Notes under the pieces: model-generated
Seen by the model: only the letters and a program-made list of their open reading frames with translations
The model's database searches: none
Told to the model about the DNA's origin: nothing
Position numbers and translations under genes: made by a program
Part shown: piece by piece, positions 1-8,369 of the stretch
How positions within the stretch are numbered: the stretch's first letter is position 1
How the letters are laid out: each line of letters begins with the position of its first letter
Assembly: GCA_910580015.1 (NCBI GenBank)
Contig: CAJTVT010000002.1
Coordinates: forward strand, 36,381-100,380
Source: an uncultured Lachnospiraceae bacterium
Lineage (GTDB): Bacteria > Bacillota > Clostridia > Lachnospirales > Lachnospiraceae
Direction of reading: 5' to 3'
Length of the DNA: 64,000 nucleotides

Positions 1-581
1 GCAAGATAAATATATCCCTTATCTTTCAGCAGATCCCTAAGAAAATCTAGATACTCTTCCTGCTCTTCTTTCTTCTCTCGGTATTCCCGAAAAATACAGT
101 CCCATTCATCGATTATTACGATAAACGGACGTTTCGTGTTCTGATATATGTCCTGCATGGTCCTTGTAAGATTGGATGTATCAAAATAACGAAAGTCAGG
201 ATATTCCTCAAGCAACTCCCATAAAACACTCTTTTTTAATAAGGAGATCATCCTTTCCATATCCTTGCTCTGACTTAGAAATTCCTGTATATTAAGAAAT
301 ATCGTGTCGTATTGGTTCAGATGTGTCACAAAACTTTCGTCCTGTGCTATTTCTAACCCAGAAAACAAGTCTTTGGAATCACATCCCCTACTGTAATATG
401 CAGTCAGCATATTCGCCGCCATAGATTTCCCAAATCGACGAGGACGGCTGACACAGACGAATCTCTGCATCGTATTCAATTGTTCATTCGCAAAGGAAAT
501 CAATCCTGTCTTATCCACATAAATTTTAGAATTAATGGCCTGGAAAAATTTTTGATTTTCTGGATTAAAATAGATCCCCAT
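1..581 (-). CDS. AAA-family ATPase with DUF1703-type layout (3' part cut by window edge)
   Basis: Only the first 193 residues are visible; the frame stays open to base 1, so the gene continues outside. The protein begins MGIYFNPENQ and has the opening typical of AAA-ATPase-like proteins (PF09820): a K-I-Y-V-D-K-T-G-L segment at residues 19-27, a Walker A variant RPRRFGKS at 46-53, and a Walker B-like stretch IIIDEWDCIF near 155-164. Family members are usually well over 500 residues, with a C-terminal PD-(D/E)XK nuclease-like domain, which would lie outside. They are often present in many copies in Lachnospiraceae and Bacteroidetes, and their role is not settled. The start is the ATG at 581. 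A second truncated copy of this start lies just upstream at 705-726. Confidence 0.85.
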   Translation of the reverse strand, partial: MGIYFNPENQKFFQAINSKIYVDKTGLISFANEQLNTMQRFVCVSRPRRFGKSMAANMLTAYYSRGCDSKDLFSGLEIAQDESFVTHLNQYDTIFLNIQEFLSQSKDMERMISLLKKSVLWELLEEYPDFRYFDTSNLTRTMQDIYQNTKRPFIVIIDEWDCIFREYREKKEEQEEYLDFLRDLLKDKGYIYL

Positions 582-696
582 GTCGTCCACCTGTCCTTTC
601 CATCCTTACTGTGAAATGTTGTCATATCATTTGTAAAACTTCGAGTCTCTACCTGCACCCAGCCCCCAGCAATCATACTTAGCACATCCTCTTTTA

Positions 697-726
697 ATTC
701 CTCTCTGGATTAAAATAGATTCCCAT
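697..726 (-). pseudogene. Truncated duplicate of the AAA-ATPase start
   Basis: A 22-base stretch at 705-726 repeats bases 560-581 with one mismatch. Read on the minus strand it encodes the same first eight residues, MGIYFNPE, and then meets a stop codon after MGIYFNPERN. The two copies lie 145 bases apart in direct orientation. The simplest reading is the remains of a second family member, lost by deletion or recombination between paralogues. The 115 bases between the copies show no convincing gene. Confidence 0.6.
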
Positions 727-740
727 TTTCCTCACCTATC

Positions 741-1247
741 CTATTCTTCCGTCAAACGTTTTGCAAATGCCCTTGCATCTACGAAATCTTGCTCATTTGG
801 ATGGAACAAAGCTTCATCAAAATTTTTCAACATTTGCTTTCGAAACGCTTCCTCTCTGGGATCCTCCCTGGAAATCTCATATTTCTGCCGAACTTTCATC
901 GGCATTTTTCCCTGACAGAGAAACGTTCCCAGATATTCACAATCATCTGGAATCCATACTTTTACCTTCTGTTCAATCTCCCGATAATACGCTGTACCTC
1001 GTCCCATACCACAGGTGCCAAACAGCGCAATTTTCTTTCCGTGTAATTCTGACAACACATTAATCACGGACATACCGCATGTACCACGATCCACCCAGAA
1101 TCCAATAAAAAAGATCTCAGCATCTTTCCCTCTGTATTCTTCTATATTCTGCATATCTTTGGACATTCCAGGCAATGCACTAAAAATCTCAGTGGCAATT
1201 TTCTTGGTATTTCCGGTTACACTGGCATACAATACCATATAATCCAT
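741..1247 (-). CDS. Flavodoxin-like protein, BilS-like
   Basis: This is a 168-residue flavodoxin-fold protein. The FMN phosphate-binding loop is visible at the start (YASVTGNTKKIA, residues 7-18), followed by alternating beta and alpha segments and a glycine-rich FGTCGMG segment. The overall sequence resembles the small flavodoxin-like proteins called BilS, found next to bilirubin reductase in some Clostridia, but no bilR-like gene is visible here. Generic electron transfer is the safer function. The start is the ATG at 1247: a GGGAGG motif at 1253-1258 sits five bases upstream, and the NAD synthase stop is two bases away, so the two genes are translationally close. A longer frame from 1265 is possible but would lie upstream of that ribosome site. 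Confidence 0.8.
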   Translation of the reverse strand: MDYMVLYASVTGNTKKIATEIFSALPGMSKDMQNIEEYRGKDAEIFFIGFWVDRGTCGMSVINVLSELHGKKIALFGTCGMGRGTAYYREIEQKVKVWIPDDCEYLGTFLCQGKMPMKVRQKYEISREDPREEAFRKQMLKNFDEALFHPNEQDFVDARAFAKRLTEE

Positions 1248-1249
1248 TT

Positions 1250-3193
1250 CTACCTCCCGCGGCACATCCGCATCTTCTCAATCTGCTCCAACCACAATGC
1301 AGCGCTGGCATCGCTGGGCATCCGCAAATCCCCCCTAGGCGACACCGCCACTGTCCCCACCTTCGGACCATCTGGCAGACAAGAACGCTTAAACTGCTGG
1401 CTGAAAAATCTTCTCACAAAAATCTCAAGCCATTTTAAAATTGTTTCTGGTGAATATATCTCTTCTCCAGACTCCTTACAAAATGCATACTCCGCAAGCC
1501 GAAAAATCTTTTTCGGTCCAAATCCAAACCGAAGCATATAGTACAAGAAGAAATCGTGCAATTCATAAGGGCCCACAAGTTCCTCTGTCTTCTGGGAAAT
1601 TTTTCCGTCCTTTGGAGGTAGTAGTTCAGGACTTACCGGGGTATCTAAAATATCCTGCAAAATTCTTGCAAGCTCCATATCCTCACAAGTATCTGCATAA
1701 TAACCTACAAGATGACGAACCAACGTCTTTGGAACCGAGGCATTTACTCCATACATAGACATGTGATCTCCATTATAAGTGGCCCAGCCAAGAGCCAATT
1801 CTGACATATCTCCGGTGCCGATCACCATACCATTCATTTTATTTGCAATATCCATCAAAATTTGAGTCCGCTCCCTGGCCTGCCCGTTCTCATAAGTCAC
1901 ATCATGCACTTGTTCCTGCTGTCCAATATCAGAAAAATGCACCCGCACTGCCTCCTTGATATCCACCTCCTGAAAACTTGCGCCCAGACATTGAATCAAA
2001 TGCACTGCATTGTCATATGTCCGATCCGTCGTGCCAAAACCTGGCATGGTAACTGCACAAATTCCTTTTCGTGAAAGCCCCAGCAAATCAAAAGCCCGCA
2101 CAGTCACCAGTAGCGCAAGGGTAGAATCCAATCCACCAGAAATTCCAACTACCCCACAGGTACAGTTGGTATGCTCCAATCGCTTTTTCAACCCCATAGA
2201 TTGGATCGCTAAAATTTCTTCACACCGTTTCCTGCGCTCTGAGAGTTCTTCTGGCACAAAAGGCATTGGAGATACAAATCTTGTCAAGGCTGTTTCCTCC
2301 TGTTTTAAATGAAAAGAAATCTCTTGATAACCGTCCATTCCCTCCTGGAAGGTAGTCATACGTCTGCGCTGACCATTCAATCTTTGGATGTCAATCTCTC
2401 CATAAACGGACTGGTTTTGAAAACGCTCTGCCTCCGCCAACATAATCCCATTTTCTGCAATCATATTGTGACCAGAGAACACCAAATCCTGGGTAGATTC
2501 TCCCTCGCCGGCACTGGCGTACACATATCCGCAGATCAGACGCGCAGACTGACCCATCACCAGACTCTTACGGTAAAGGTCCTTACCTGTAGATTCATTG
2601 CTGGCGGAAAGATTCACAATCAGATTTGCCCCTGCAAGAGCATGAGAAATACTCGGAGGATTAGGCGCCCAGATGTCTTCACAGATCTCCGCACAAACCT
2701 TTAATTCTGGCAAACTGTCCGGCGAAAATATCAGACGCGTACCCATAGGAACATGTACCCCTTCTGTCAGATTAATTTGTACTGGTTCCTCCATCCCTTC
2801 TGCAAAATGCCTACCCTCGTAGAACTCATTGTAACTGGGAATGCATTGTTTCGGCACCAGACCTAACACTTTTCCATTTGCCAACGCCGCAGCCGTATTA
2901 TAGAGTCTTCCCTTATAAGCTATGGGAACTCCCACAAACACCAACATATTTTTTCCTGCTGTGTCCTGGGCAACCTGGATCAGGGCTTGTTTCGCCTCCT
3001 GTAATAAAGGCTCCATCAGAAACAAATCACCACAAGTATATCCTGTAATGCATAATTCTGGGAACACTGTCACAACTGCCCGTTTTTTCTCCGCTTCCGT
3101 TATCTTCTCCATGATTCTATCTCGATTGTACATAGGATCGGCAACCCTGATTTTGGGCGTCACTGCTGCCACTCTGATAAATCCATCCCTCAT
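1250..3193 (-). CDS. nadE: Glutamine-dependent NAD(+) synthase
   Basis: This cytoplasmic enzyme makes NAD+ from deamido-NAD+, ATP and glutamine, the last step of NAD synthesis. At 647 residues it has the long two-domain form. The N-terminal nitrilase-like glutaminase shows the Glu-Lys-Cys set: E46 in FPELCITGY, K115 in LVPKQ and C171 in AEICEDIW. The C-terminal synthetase carries the PP-loop SGGLDST at 352-358. The first domain releases ammonia, which is channelled to the second. The gene follows hslO and precedes the flavodoxin gene on one minus-strand transcript. A nicotinate phosphoribosyltransferase (14929) in the same window feeds the same pathway. Confidence 0.96.
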   Translation of the reverse strand: MRDGFIRVAAVTPKIRVADPMYNRDRIMEKITEAEKKRAVVTVFPELCITGYTCGDLFLMEPLLQEAKQALIQVAQDTAGKNMLVFVGVPIAYKGRLYNTAAALANGKVLGLVPKQCIPSYNEFYEGRHFAEGMEEPVQINLTEGVHVPMGTRLIFSPDSLPELKVCAEICEDIWAPNPPSISHALAGANLIVNLSASNESTGKDLYRKSLVMGQSARLICGYVYASAGEGESTQDLVFSGHNMIAENGIMLAEAERFQNQSVYGEIDIQRLNGQRRRMTTFQEGMDGYQEISFHLKQEETALTRFVSPMPFVPEELSERRKRCEEILAIQSMGLKKRLEHTNCTCGVVGISGGLDSTLALLVTVRAFDLLGLSRKGICAVTMPGFGTTDRTYDNAVHLIQCLGASFQEVDIKEAVRVHFSDIGQQEQVHDVTYENGQARERTQILMDIANKMNGMVIGTGDMSELALGWATYNGDHMSMYGVNASVPKTLVRHLVGYYADTCEDMELARILQDILDTPVSPELLPPKDGKISQKTEELVGPYELHDFFLYYMLRFGFGPKKIFRLAEYAFCKESGEEIYSPETILKWLEIFVRRFFSQQFKRSCLPDGPKVGTVAVSPRGDLRMPSDASAALWLEQIEKMRMCRGR

Positions 3194-3211
3194 TGACTGA
3201 CTCCTTTCCAG

Positions 3212-4096
3212 TTACTTTTCTTCCAACAAATTTTTTAACTCCTCTGGGGTAAACACATAATGTTTATCGCAAAACTGACAATTTACCTCAATCGGCTGCT
3301 GATCGTCAACCATCTCCTGAAGATCTTTTTTTCCAATGCTGGCAATCGCACGGGTCACACGCTGCTTGGAACAATTACAAGCATACTGTACTGGGATCGT
3401 CTCTGTCATCTCGACCCCAAGCCCACTTAGCAGCTTTTCTAATAGTTCCTCTGGGGTGATTCCCTGATCGAGCAATTCCGTAACTGAGCCGATCCTTTCC
3501 ACCCGCTCTTCCAATGCCTGGACAACTTCTTCTTTGGTGTCTGGCATTAATTGAATGATAAAACCACCAGCCTGTTGCACGGTGTTATCTCGATTCATCA
3601 AAACTCCTAGTCCCACTGCTGAAGGCACCTGTTCTGATACCGCAAAATAATAGGTTAAATCTTCCGCAATCTCAGAAGTCTTAAGCTCTACCTGTCCCAC
3701 ATAAGGTTCCTTTAAACCCAAATCTTTAATCACACTCAAAATCCCAAGTCCCAGCGCTCCGCCCACATCCAACTTTCCTTTTTCATTGGGAGGCAACATC
3801 ACATCTGGCACCTGCGGATAGCCTTTGACGCTTCCCTGGCTATCTGCTGTCACAGTCAGCCCCTTTGCAGGTCCGCCACACTTAATCTGAAGGGTCAAAA
3901 GATCCTTCTCCCCTTTCATCATAGTTCCCATCATCACACCGCCAGTCAAAAGTCTGCCAAGAGCCGCCGTAATGACTGGACTGGTATTGTGATAAATCCT
4001 CGCCTGCTCCACCAAATCTCTGGAAGTCACTGCAAAAGCACGTACCTGGTTGTCCGCCGCTGTTGCTCTTACCATATAATCCCTGTATGCACTCAT
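3212..4096 (-). CDS. hslO: Redox-regulated chaperone Hsp33
   Basis: This cytosolic holdase is activated by oxidative unfolding. The 294-residue length is normal for the family. The C-terminal zinc switch is complete, with Cys240 and Cys242 (C-N-C) and Cys273 and Cys276 (C-Q-F-C), which bind zinc when reduced and form disulfides on oxidation. The N-terminal two-thirds match the usual Hsp33 core, opening with YMVRATAADNQVRAFA. The start overlaps the stop of the upstream methyltransferase gene by four bases (ATGA), so the two are probably translationally coupled. NadE follows after 18 bases. Confidence 0.96.
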   Translation of the reverse strand: MSAYRDYMVRATAADNQVRAFAVTSRDLVEQARIYHNTSPVITAALGRLLTGGVMMGTMMKGEKDLLTLQIKCGGPAKGLTVTADSQGSVKGYPQVPDVMLPPNEKGKLDVGGALGLGILSVIKDLGLKEPYVGQVELKTSEIAEDLTYYFAVSEQVPSAVGLGVLMNRDNTVQQAGGFIIQLMPDTKEEVVQALEERVERIGSVTELLDQGITPEELLEKLLSGLGVEMTETIPVQYACNCSKQRVTRAIASIGKKDLQEMVDDQQPIEVNCQFCDKHYVFTPEELKNLLEEK

Positions 4097-4869
4097 AATC
4101 TCTTTTTTCCTTTCTCTCCTGCAATTACATAAATCCGTTCGCTGTCCGCTCTCACTGAATTTCTGGTAAAAGCATCATAAGCAACGATAAATTCCATGCC
4201 TGCCTGTTGCAGCAATTCTTGAATTCTATCCACTTCATATCCCCGTTGAAAATGTGTCTCCTCATATTTCCGGTACAATTCCGGATTTTGTGGTTCCTGA
4301 ATAAACAACGTCAGATCGTATTGATTGATCTGTTCCTCTTCTTCATAGAAATTCTCCCAGATAAAGCTACCTTGCTCCCGATTCTCACAAATGGTACTCT
4401 CTCCTAAGATTTCCCTGTATTTATAAGTAGTATTCAAATCAAAGATAAATACGCCTCCTGGATCCAGATAATTATTCACTAGACGAAATACCGTAAGGAG
4501 TTCCTCCTCTTTTAAAATATAATTCAAAGAATCACAGACACTAACGACTGCCCTTACTGTCCCATATAATTCAAACTCCCGCATGTCCTGAAGAAGATAT
4601 AAGATATCGGTATTTTGGGGCTCTTCCTTCCATGTGGTTTCTTTTGCAATCTGTAACATTTCTTCAGAATCATCCACACCGATCATGTCATATCCCGCTT
4701 GTGCCAGCAGACGGGTCATTTTTCCCGTACCACAGCCCAATTCCAACACCAGCCCCTGGTCCACCTGATATTCCTCCAGAAGACTCCTTAAATATGCACA
4801 CCATTCCTCATATGGAACATTATCCATAAACAAATCGTATACCTCTGCAAATCCTGTATATGCTTCCAT
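4093..4869 (-). CDS. Class I SAM-dependent methyltransferase
   Basis: This is a 258-residue Rossmann-fold methyltransferase. The SAM-binding motif I is ELGCGTG at residues 43-49, followed by the acidic end of beta-2 (MIGVDDSEEML) and a motif near VSVCDSLNYI. The substrate cannot be told from sequence. The start was moved inward from 4887 to the ATG at 4869. A promoter with its -10 at 4900-4905 would place transcription start only a few bases before 4887, and AGGA/GGAGG motifs lie between the two ATGs. It is the first gene of a four-gene operon with hslO, nadE and the flavodoxin gene. Confidence 0.85.
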   Translation of the reverse strand: MEAYTGFAEVYDLFMDNVPYEEWCAYLRSLLEEYQVDQGLVLELGCGTGKMTRLLAQAGYDMIGVDDSEEMLQIAKETTWKEEPQNTDILYLLQDMREFELYGTVRAVVSVCDSLNYILKEEELLTVFRLVNNYLDPGGVFIFDLNTTYKYREILGESTICENREQGSFIWENFYEEEEQINQYDLTLFIQEPQNPELYRKYEETHFQRGYEVDRIQELLQQAGMEFIVAYDAFTRNSVRADSERIYVIAGEKGKKRL

Positions 4870-4899
4870 AATCTTCCTGTCCTCCATGTTCTAACATAA

Positions 4900-4928
4900 A
4901 TACTATCAACTTTACCCAGAAAAATCAA
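4900..4928 (-). promoter_or_regulatory. Sigma-A-type promoter for methyltransferase-hslO-nadE operon
   Basis: Read on the minus strand, TTGATT (4923-4928) and TAGTAT (4900-4905) are separated by 17 bases. The site lies just upstream of the first gene of the operon. Its expected transcription start near 4893 supports the inner ATG at 4869. Confidence 0.6.
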
Positions 4929-5015
4929 GATTGTTATGAAATCCCGCTTGTGAAGAATCCAGCATCTATGATAGTATTAAGAAAGAAAAATTTACAAACG
5001 TAAAAAGGAGTTCAT

Positions 5016-6065
5016 ATGTCGGAACCTTATAAACTTTCTATCTCAAAGCATATCCGCCGGATATACTGTAAAAAAATAATCTTCCCTACGATAACTCTGA
5101 GCATCCTGGCATCGCTATGGCTGATATTTCCGCTGTATCATATTATAGTTCCTCAACACCTGGACAACTTTGATGCTATGGAGACTCACAGCGATTCCCG
5201 CTCCTCCTACATTGAAACGTCACTGAAAGATCTCTATTTCACTGGATATACCAACACCTTCTTTGGACAGACCACAGGATATTATTACTATACCCCGTGG
5301 AACCATCAATGTGTTATTGTACTTCTGTCTCCCCACACCTGCAAAGAAGGGCTTCCCTATATGGAATCTGTGACAATCCGTGGGAAGATACTGGAAGGAA
5401 ACAACTCTTACTTTGCTTTGTTGGACAATCTCTCTCAAGATTTGAATTGGACAAACGAGGGGATTTCCCAGAAAGTCAACAAATATTTCATCAGTGAACC
5501 AGCTTTCATGTTGATAGCAAATAGAGTTCTTATGACTGCCTATTTTTTTTCTGGTGTCTGTGCCATAGTATGGCTATTGTTCGATCTGCTCTGTGTCTTT
5601 ATTCCTGTTTGCTGTCCTGCATGCAGAAAATTAAGACTTTTTGGAAAATCATCCCTACTATTTCACCAGGCAGAGGAAGAATTGGCGGCGTTGCCACAGT
5701 CTACCACAGAAGACATGTTTCTCACAGAACATTTTTTCATCCTCCTTGCAGATCATCAGATTGCCATCGTACCTATCCAGGAAATGATCTGGATTTACAA
5801 ATACTCTAACCCTCATAAATTTTTATGGCATCCTATGAGCATTTCCTACACATTGCACCTTACCGCTAAGAGACATTTCTATCTTCAATGCCCCAAAAAG
5901 GTCAAATCTGATATCGACTACATCATCAAATCTCTGTCAGAAGCCAACCACAAAATCCTAGTGGGCTTTAGCGAGGAGAACCGACAAAAAGCACGGAAAT
6001 TACAACATTATCGATTAAGCATACAGTTAGCAAAATTGATTGTTTATTTCCAAAAACGAAGATAA
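5016..6065 (+). CDS. Membrane protein of unknown function, possibly DUF6709-like
   Basis: The 349-residue protein has two clear membrane helices, about residues 21-45 and 171-199. They bracket a roughly 120-residue presumably extracellular domain, and a cytosolic C-terminal part of about 150 residues follows. The outer domain has the aromatic pattern YFTGYTN...GYYYYTPW. Together with the layout this recalls Lachnospiraceae proteins labelled DUF6709, but I am not certain of the family. An AAGGAG ribosome site precedes the ATG. The gene stands alone, divergent from the methyltransferase operon and convergent with the DUF1002 gene. No catalytic motif is evident. Confidence 0.75.
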   Translation: MSEPYKLSISKHIRRIYCKKIIFPTITLSILASLWLIFPLYHIIVPQHLDNFDAMETHSDSRSSYIETSLKDLYFTGYTNTFFGQTTGYYYYTPWNHQCVIVLLSPHTCKEGLPYMESVTIRGKILEGNNSYFALLDNLSQDLNWTNEGISQKVNKYFISEPAFMLIANRVLMTAYFFSGVCAIVWLLFDLLCVFIPVCCPACRKLRLFGKSSLLFHQAEEELAALPQSTTEDMFLTEHFFILLADHQIAIVPIQEMIWIYKYSNPHKFLWHPMSISYTLHLTAKRHFYLQCPKKVKSDIDYIIKSLSEANHKILVGFSEENRQKARKLQHYRLSIQLAKLIVYFQKRR

Positions 6066-6088
6066 CGGTATCTGTAAAAAATCAAAAA

Positions 6089-6187
6089 GGGGATGTTGCA
6101 AATCAGAAATTTTCTATAAAATGTAGTTCCAATATTTCCTTCATTGAAACTACATCTTGTAGAATCCCTGTATTTTGCAACATCCCC
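6089..6187. repeat. 99-bp nested palindrome, MITE-like or bidirectional terminator
   Basis: The outer ends are a perfect 14-base inverted repeat: GGGGATGTTGCAAA at 6089-6102 and its complement at 6174-6187. Inside is a second inverted repeat, ATGTAGTT (6121-6128) with AACTACAT (6148-6155), extended by CAAT/ATTG. It lies between two convergent genes. Terminal repeats of this kind are typical of small non-autonomous elements, but a bidirectional terminator is also possible. No ORF lies inside. Confidence 0.7.
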
Positions 6188-6209
6188 TATCCCTGACACC
6201 TACAAATAA

Positions 6210-7373
6210 TCAGGAAAACAGTCCCTTAAAGAAATCCACAATGGAACGGAAAAAATCAGCGACTTTATCAAAAAAACCACCGGCATCAATCTGAGAAATC
6301 TTATCATATAATTCCTTTGCCTGGTCTTTGATGGAATCTAAATCCAAATCAAGATTTCCAATCTTATGTAGCAAATCCACCAACTGCAAAATTTCATCCT
6401 CAGATAATTCGATATTGAACTCCTGACAAGCCTTGTTGATGGCCTCTCGGATATCACCCTCAGATTTTAGCCGTTCTCCAATCACTTCCTGCTTCAGATA
6501 TGCAATTAATTCTTCTGCTTTTTCTGAATCTCCCACTGTTCGAGCAAGCTCTCCGGTTAGTACCAGCTCGTTTAAGGCGGTATCCATGCTTTCCTCAGTG
6601 ACTTTCTCTCCTGTCATATCGGAGTATGCTTTCATAACCCCCACCAGTGCAGCCGTTCCAGAAATTGGAGAAGGACCAGCAACAATAATGTCTGCATCGG
6701 TAATTCCTGCTGTAATCAACGCATTTTTATACATTCCGATGGTACAATAAGAAATATTTTTCGTGGTAATATTAATCCCATTTCCCTTATCCCTTTTTAC
6801 CACAAGAACAGAAGATAACGAACGGGTGCCAATCTTATCGGCTGCCACATAATCTCCCAGATATTGATGCTCCTCCTCATTGGTGATATAAATTACATCA
6901 TAATCTGCAAGCTCTGCCGGATTAATTCCCAAAAGACTTAATACAATATTCTGCTGTTCTGGTGTCAAATTGGCTCCCAATGCAAGATATGGTTTATCTT
7001 CCTTGGTAATCGGCTCTGTAACCTCGCCTTTTTGTCCAGATGCGTCTACCGCCTCATCGTTATCTTTTGGCACTTCTAGAGCCCCATCCTCATCGGAAGA
7101 TTCACCATCACCTTCTTCTTCCCCATCGCTGTCTTCCATAGGGTCCTGGTCATCTCCCTCCACAAAATCACTGTTCTCCTCATCTGGCGTAAAATCCTCT
7201 TCTTGATCCCTCTGGTCACGAATTTCCTGTAACTGGCTGCTTTCTTCCTCCGAAGCGCCATCCTCCAGAACAGGTTCTGCCGCATAACTGTTGACAGATG
7301 AGAGCACCGTAATCATACACACAAGAAACAGCGCTGTCCATTTTTTAATTTGTCTTTTCATACTTTCCTCCAT
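6210..7373 (-). CDS. Secreted DUF1002-family protein
   Basis: This is a 387-residue exported protein. Residues 1-31 form a signal peptide ending near SYAAE. Residues about 35-110 are a strongly acidic, low-complexity linker rich in Glu, Asp and Ser. The DUF1002 domain follows at roughly 125-330, with the family's typical flow from LGANLTPEQQ through YITNEEEHQYLG to a segment around GPSPISGTAALVGVMKAY. The C-terminus ends in amphipathic helices with repeated Phe (VADFFRSIVDFFKGLF). The family is widespread in Firmicutes and has no established function. The gene appears to be on its own, downstream of the hydrolase gene. Confidence 0.88.
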   Translation of the reverse strand: MEESMKRQIKKWTALFLVCMITVLSSVNSYAAEPVLEDGASEEESSQLQEIRDQRDQEEDFTPDEENSDFVEGDDQDPMEDSDGEEEGDGESSDEDGALEVPKDNDEAVDASGQKGEVTEPITKEDKPYLALGANLTPEQQNIVLSLLGINPAELADYDVIYITNEEEHQYLGDYVAADKIGTRSLSSVLVVKRDKGNGINITTKNISYCTIGMYKNALITAGITDADIIVAGPSPISGTAALVGVMKAYSDMTGEKVTEESMDTALNELVLTGELARTVGDSEKAEELIAYLKQEVIGERLKSEGDIREAINKACQEFNIELSEDEILQLVDLLHKIGNLDLDLDSIKDQAKELYDKISQIDAGGFFDKVADFFRSIVDFFKGLFS

Positions 7374-7401
7374 TCTGCACGATTTCGTACTTTAATTATG
7401 T

Positions 7402-8328
7402 TCACAAATGTTTTTGAAGCCATCTGTAAATATCATCGTATACAATCTCTCGGTCTATCTCATTTAAGATCTCGTGGCGGTCAGAAGGATACAATTTGCA
7501 GCTTATATCCTGTATGCCTGCTTCTTGGTAAGTTTCATAAGCCTTCCTGACGCCAGTTCCATAATTTCCTACTGGGTCATCCTGCCCAGAAACCAGTAAC
7601 AATGGCAACTCCTTTGGAATTGCATGTATATTTTTCTTCTGGTTGATCTCATAAATGGTATCAAAGAGATTATAAAATCCATTCAAGGTAAATTTAAATG
7701 TACAGCGGGGATCCTTTTGATAAGCTGCTGCAATTTCTATATCTTTCGTAAGCCACGAACCGCCGTCTTTTCCCTGAAATTTTGAATTGTTGCTGGAAAA
7801 TATCAATTGATCCACCAATTCACTGCGGTAATGCCATCCATGAAACAGCGCCAGAAAACTACACAGAAACTTTCCCGTCTGGACTGCTATATTTGGCTGT
7901 GTCCCAGTACCCATAATCACAGCACCTGATAAGCCAGCCCCATAATGCGCCAAATACTTTCGAAGCAGAAATGACCCCATACTGTGCCCTAATATAAAAT
8001 AAGGTACTTCGGGATATTTTTTCTGAATATGCATGCGAAGCTTCTGAAGATCTTTCACCACAAGATCACTTCCATTTTTGGGCGCAAAATATCCCCAATC
8101 ATCCTGTGAGATCACAGAGTTCCCATGCCCCAGATGATCATTTCCAACAACAACAAAGCCTTTCTCTGTCAAATATTTTGCAAACGCTTCATAACGTTCC
8201 ACATGTTCTATCATCCCATGGCTAATTTGCAGAACTCCAGAAATTTCCCCATGATCTGGTTCCCATTTCAATGCATGGATTTTTGTTTTTTTATCTGTGG
8301 ATAGAAATCCAAATTTGCTCTTTTTCAT
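7402..8328 (-). CDS. Alpha/beta hydrolase, monoacylglycerol-lipase/lysophospholipase type
   Basis: This 308-residue serine hydrolase resembles PldB and monoglyceride lipases. The oxyanion segment is SHGM (36-39), the nucleophile elbow is GHSMG with Ser116, the acid is in the SGQDDPVG loop and the histidine in PSDRHEIL. No signal peptide is seen, so it is probably cytosolic and acts on monoacylglycerols or lysophospholipids; the substrate is inferred from the family. An AAAGGA ribosome site precedes the ATG. It sits between recJ and the DUF1002 gene, with a 41-base gap to recJ, and may be read from the recJ transcript. Confidence 0.88.
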   Translation of the reverse strand: MKKSKFGFLSTDKKTKIHALKWEPDHGEISGVLQISHGMIEHVERYEAFAKYLTEKGFVVVGNDHLGHGNSVISQDDWGYFAPKNGSDLVVKDLQKLRMHIQKKYPEVPYFILGHSMGSFLLRKYLAHYGAGLSGAVIMGTGTQPNIAVQTGKFLCSFLALFHGWHYRSELVDQLIFSSNNSKFQGKDGGSWLTKDIEIAAAYQKDPRCTFKFTLNGFYNLFDTIYEINQKKNIHAIPKELPLLLVSGQDDPVGNYGTGVRKAYETYQEAGIQDISCKLYPSDRHEILNEIDREIVYDDIYRWLQKHL

Positions 8329-8369
8329 GCCTTATGTCCTTTCGCTCTGTTATTTTCTTACTGTGTATA

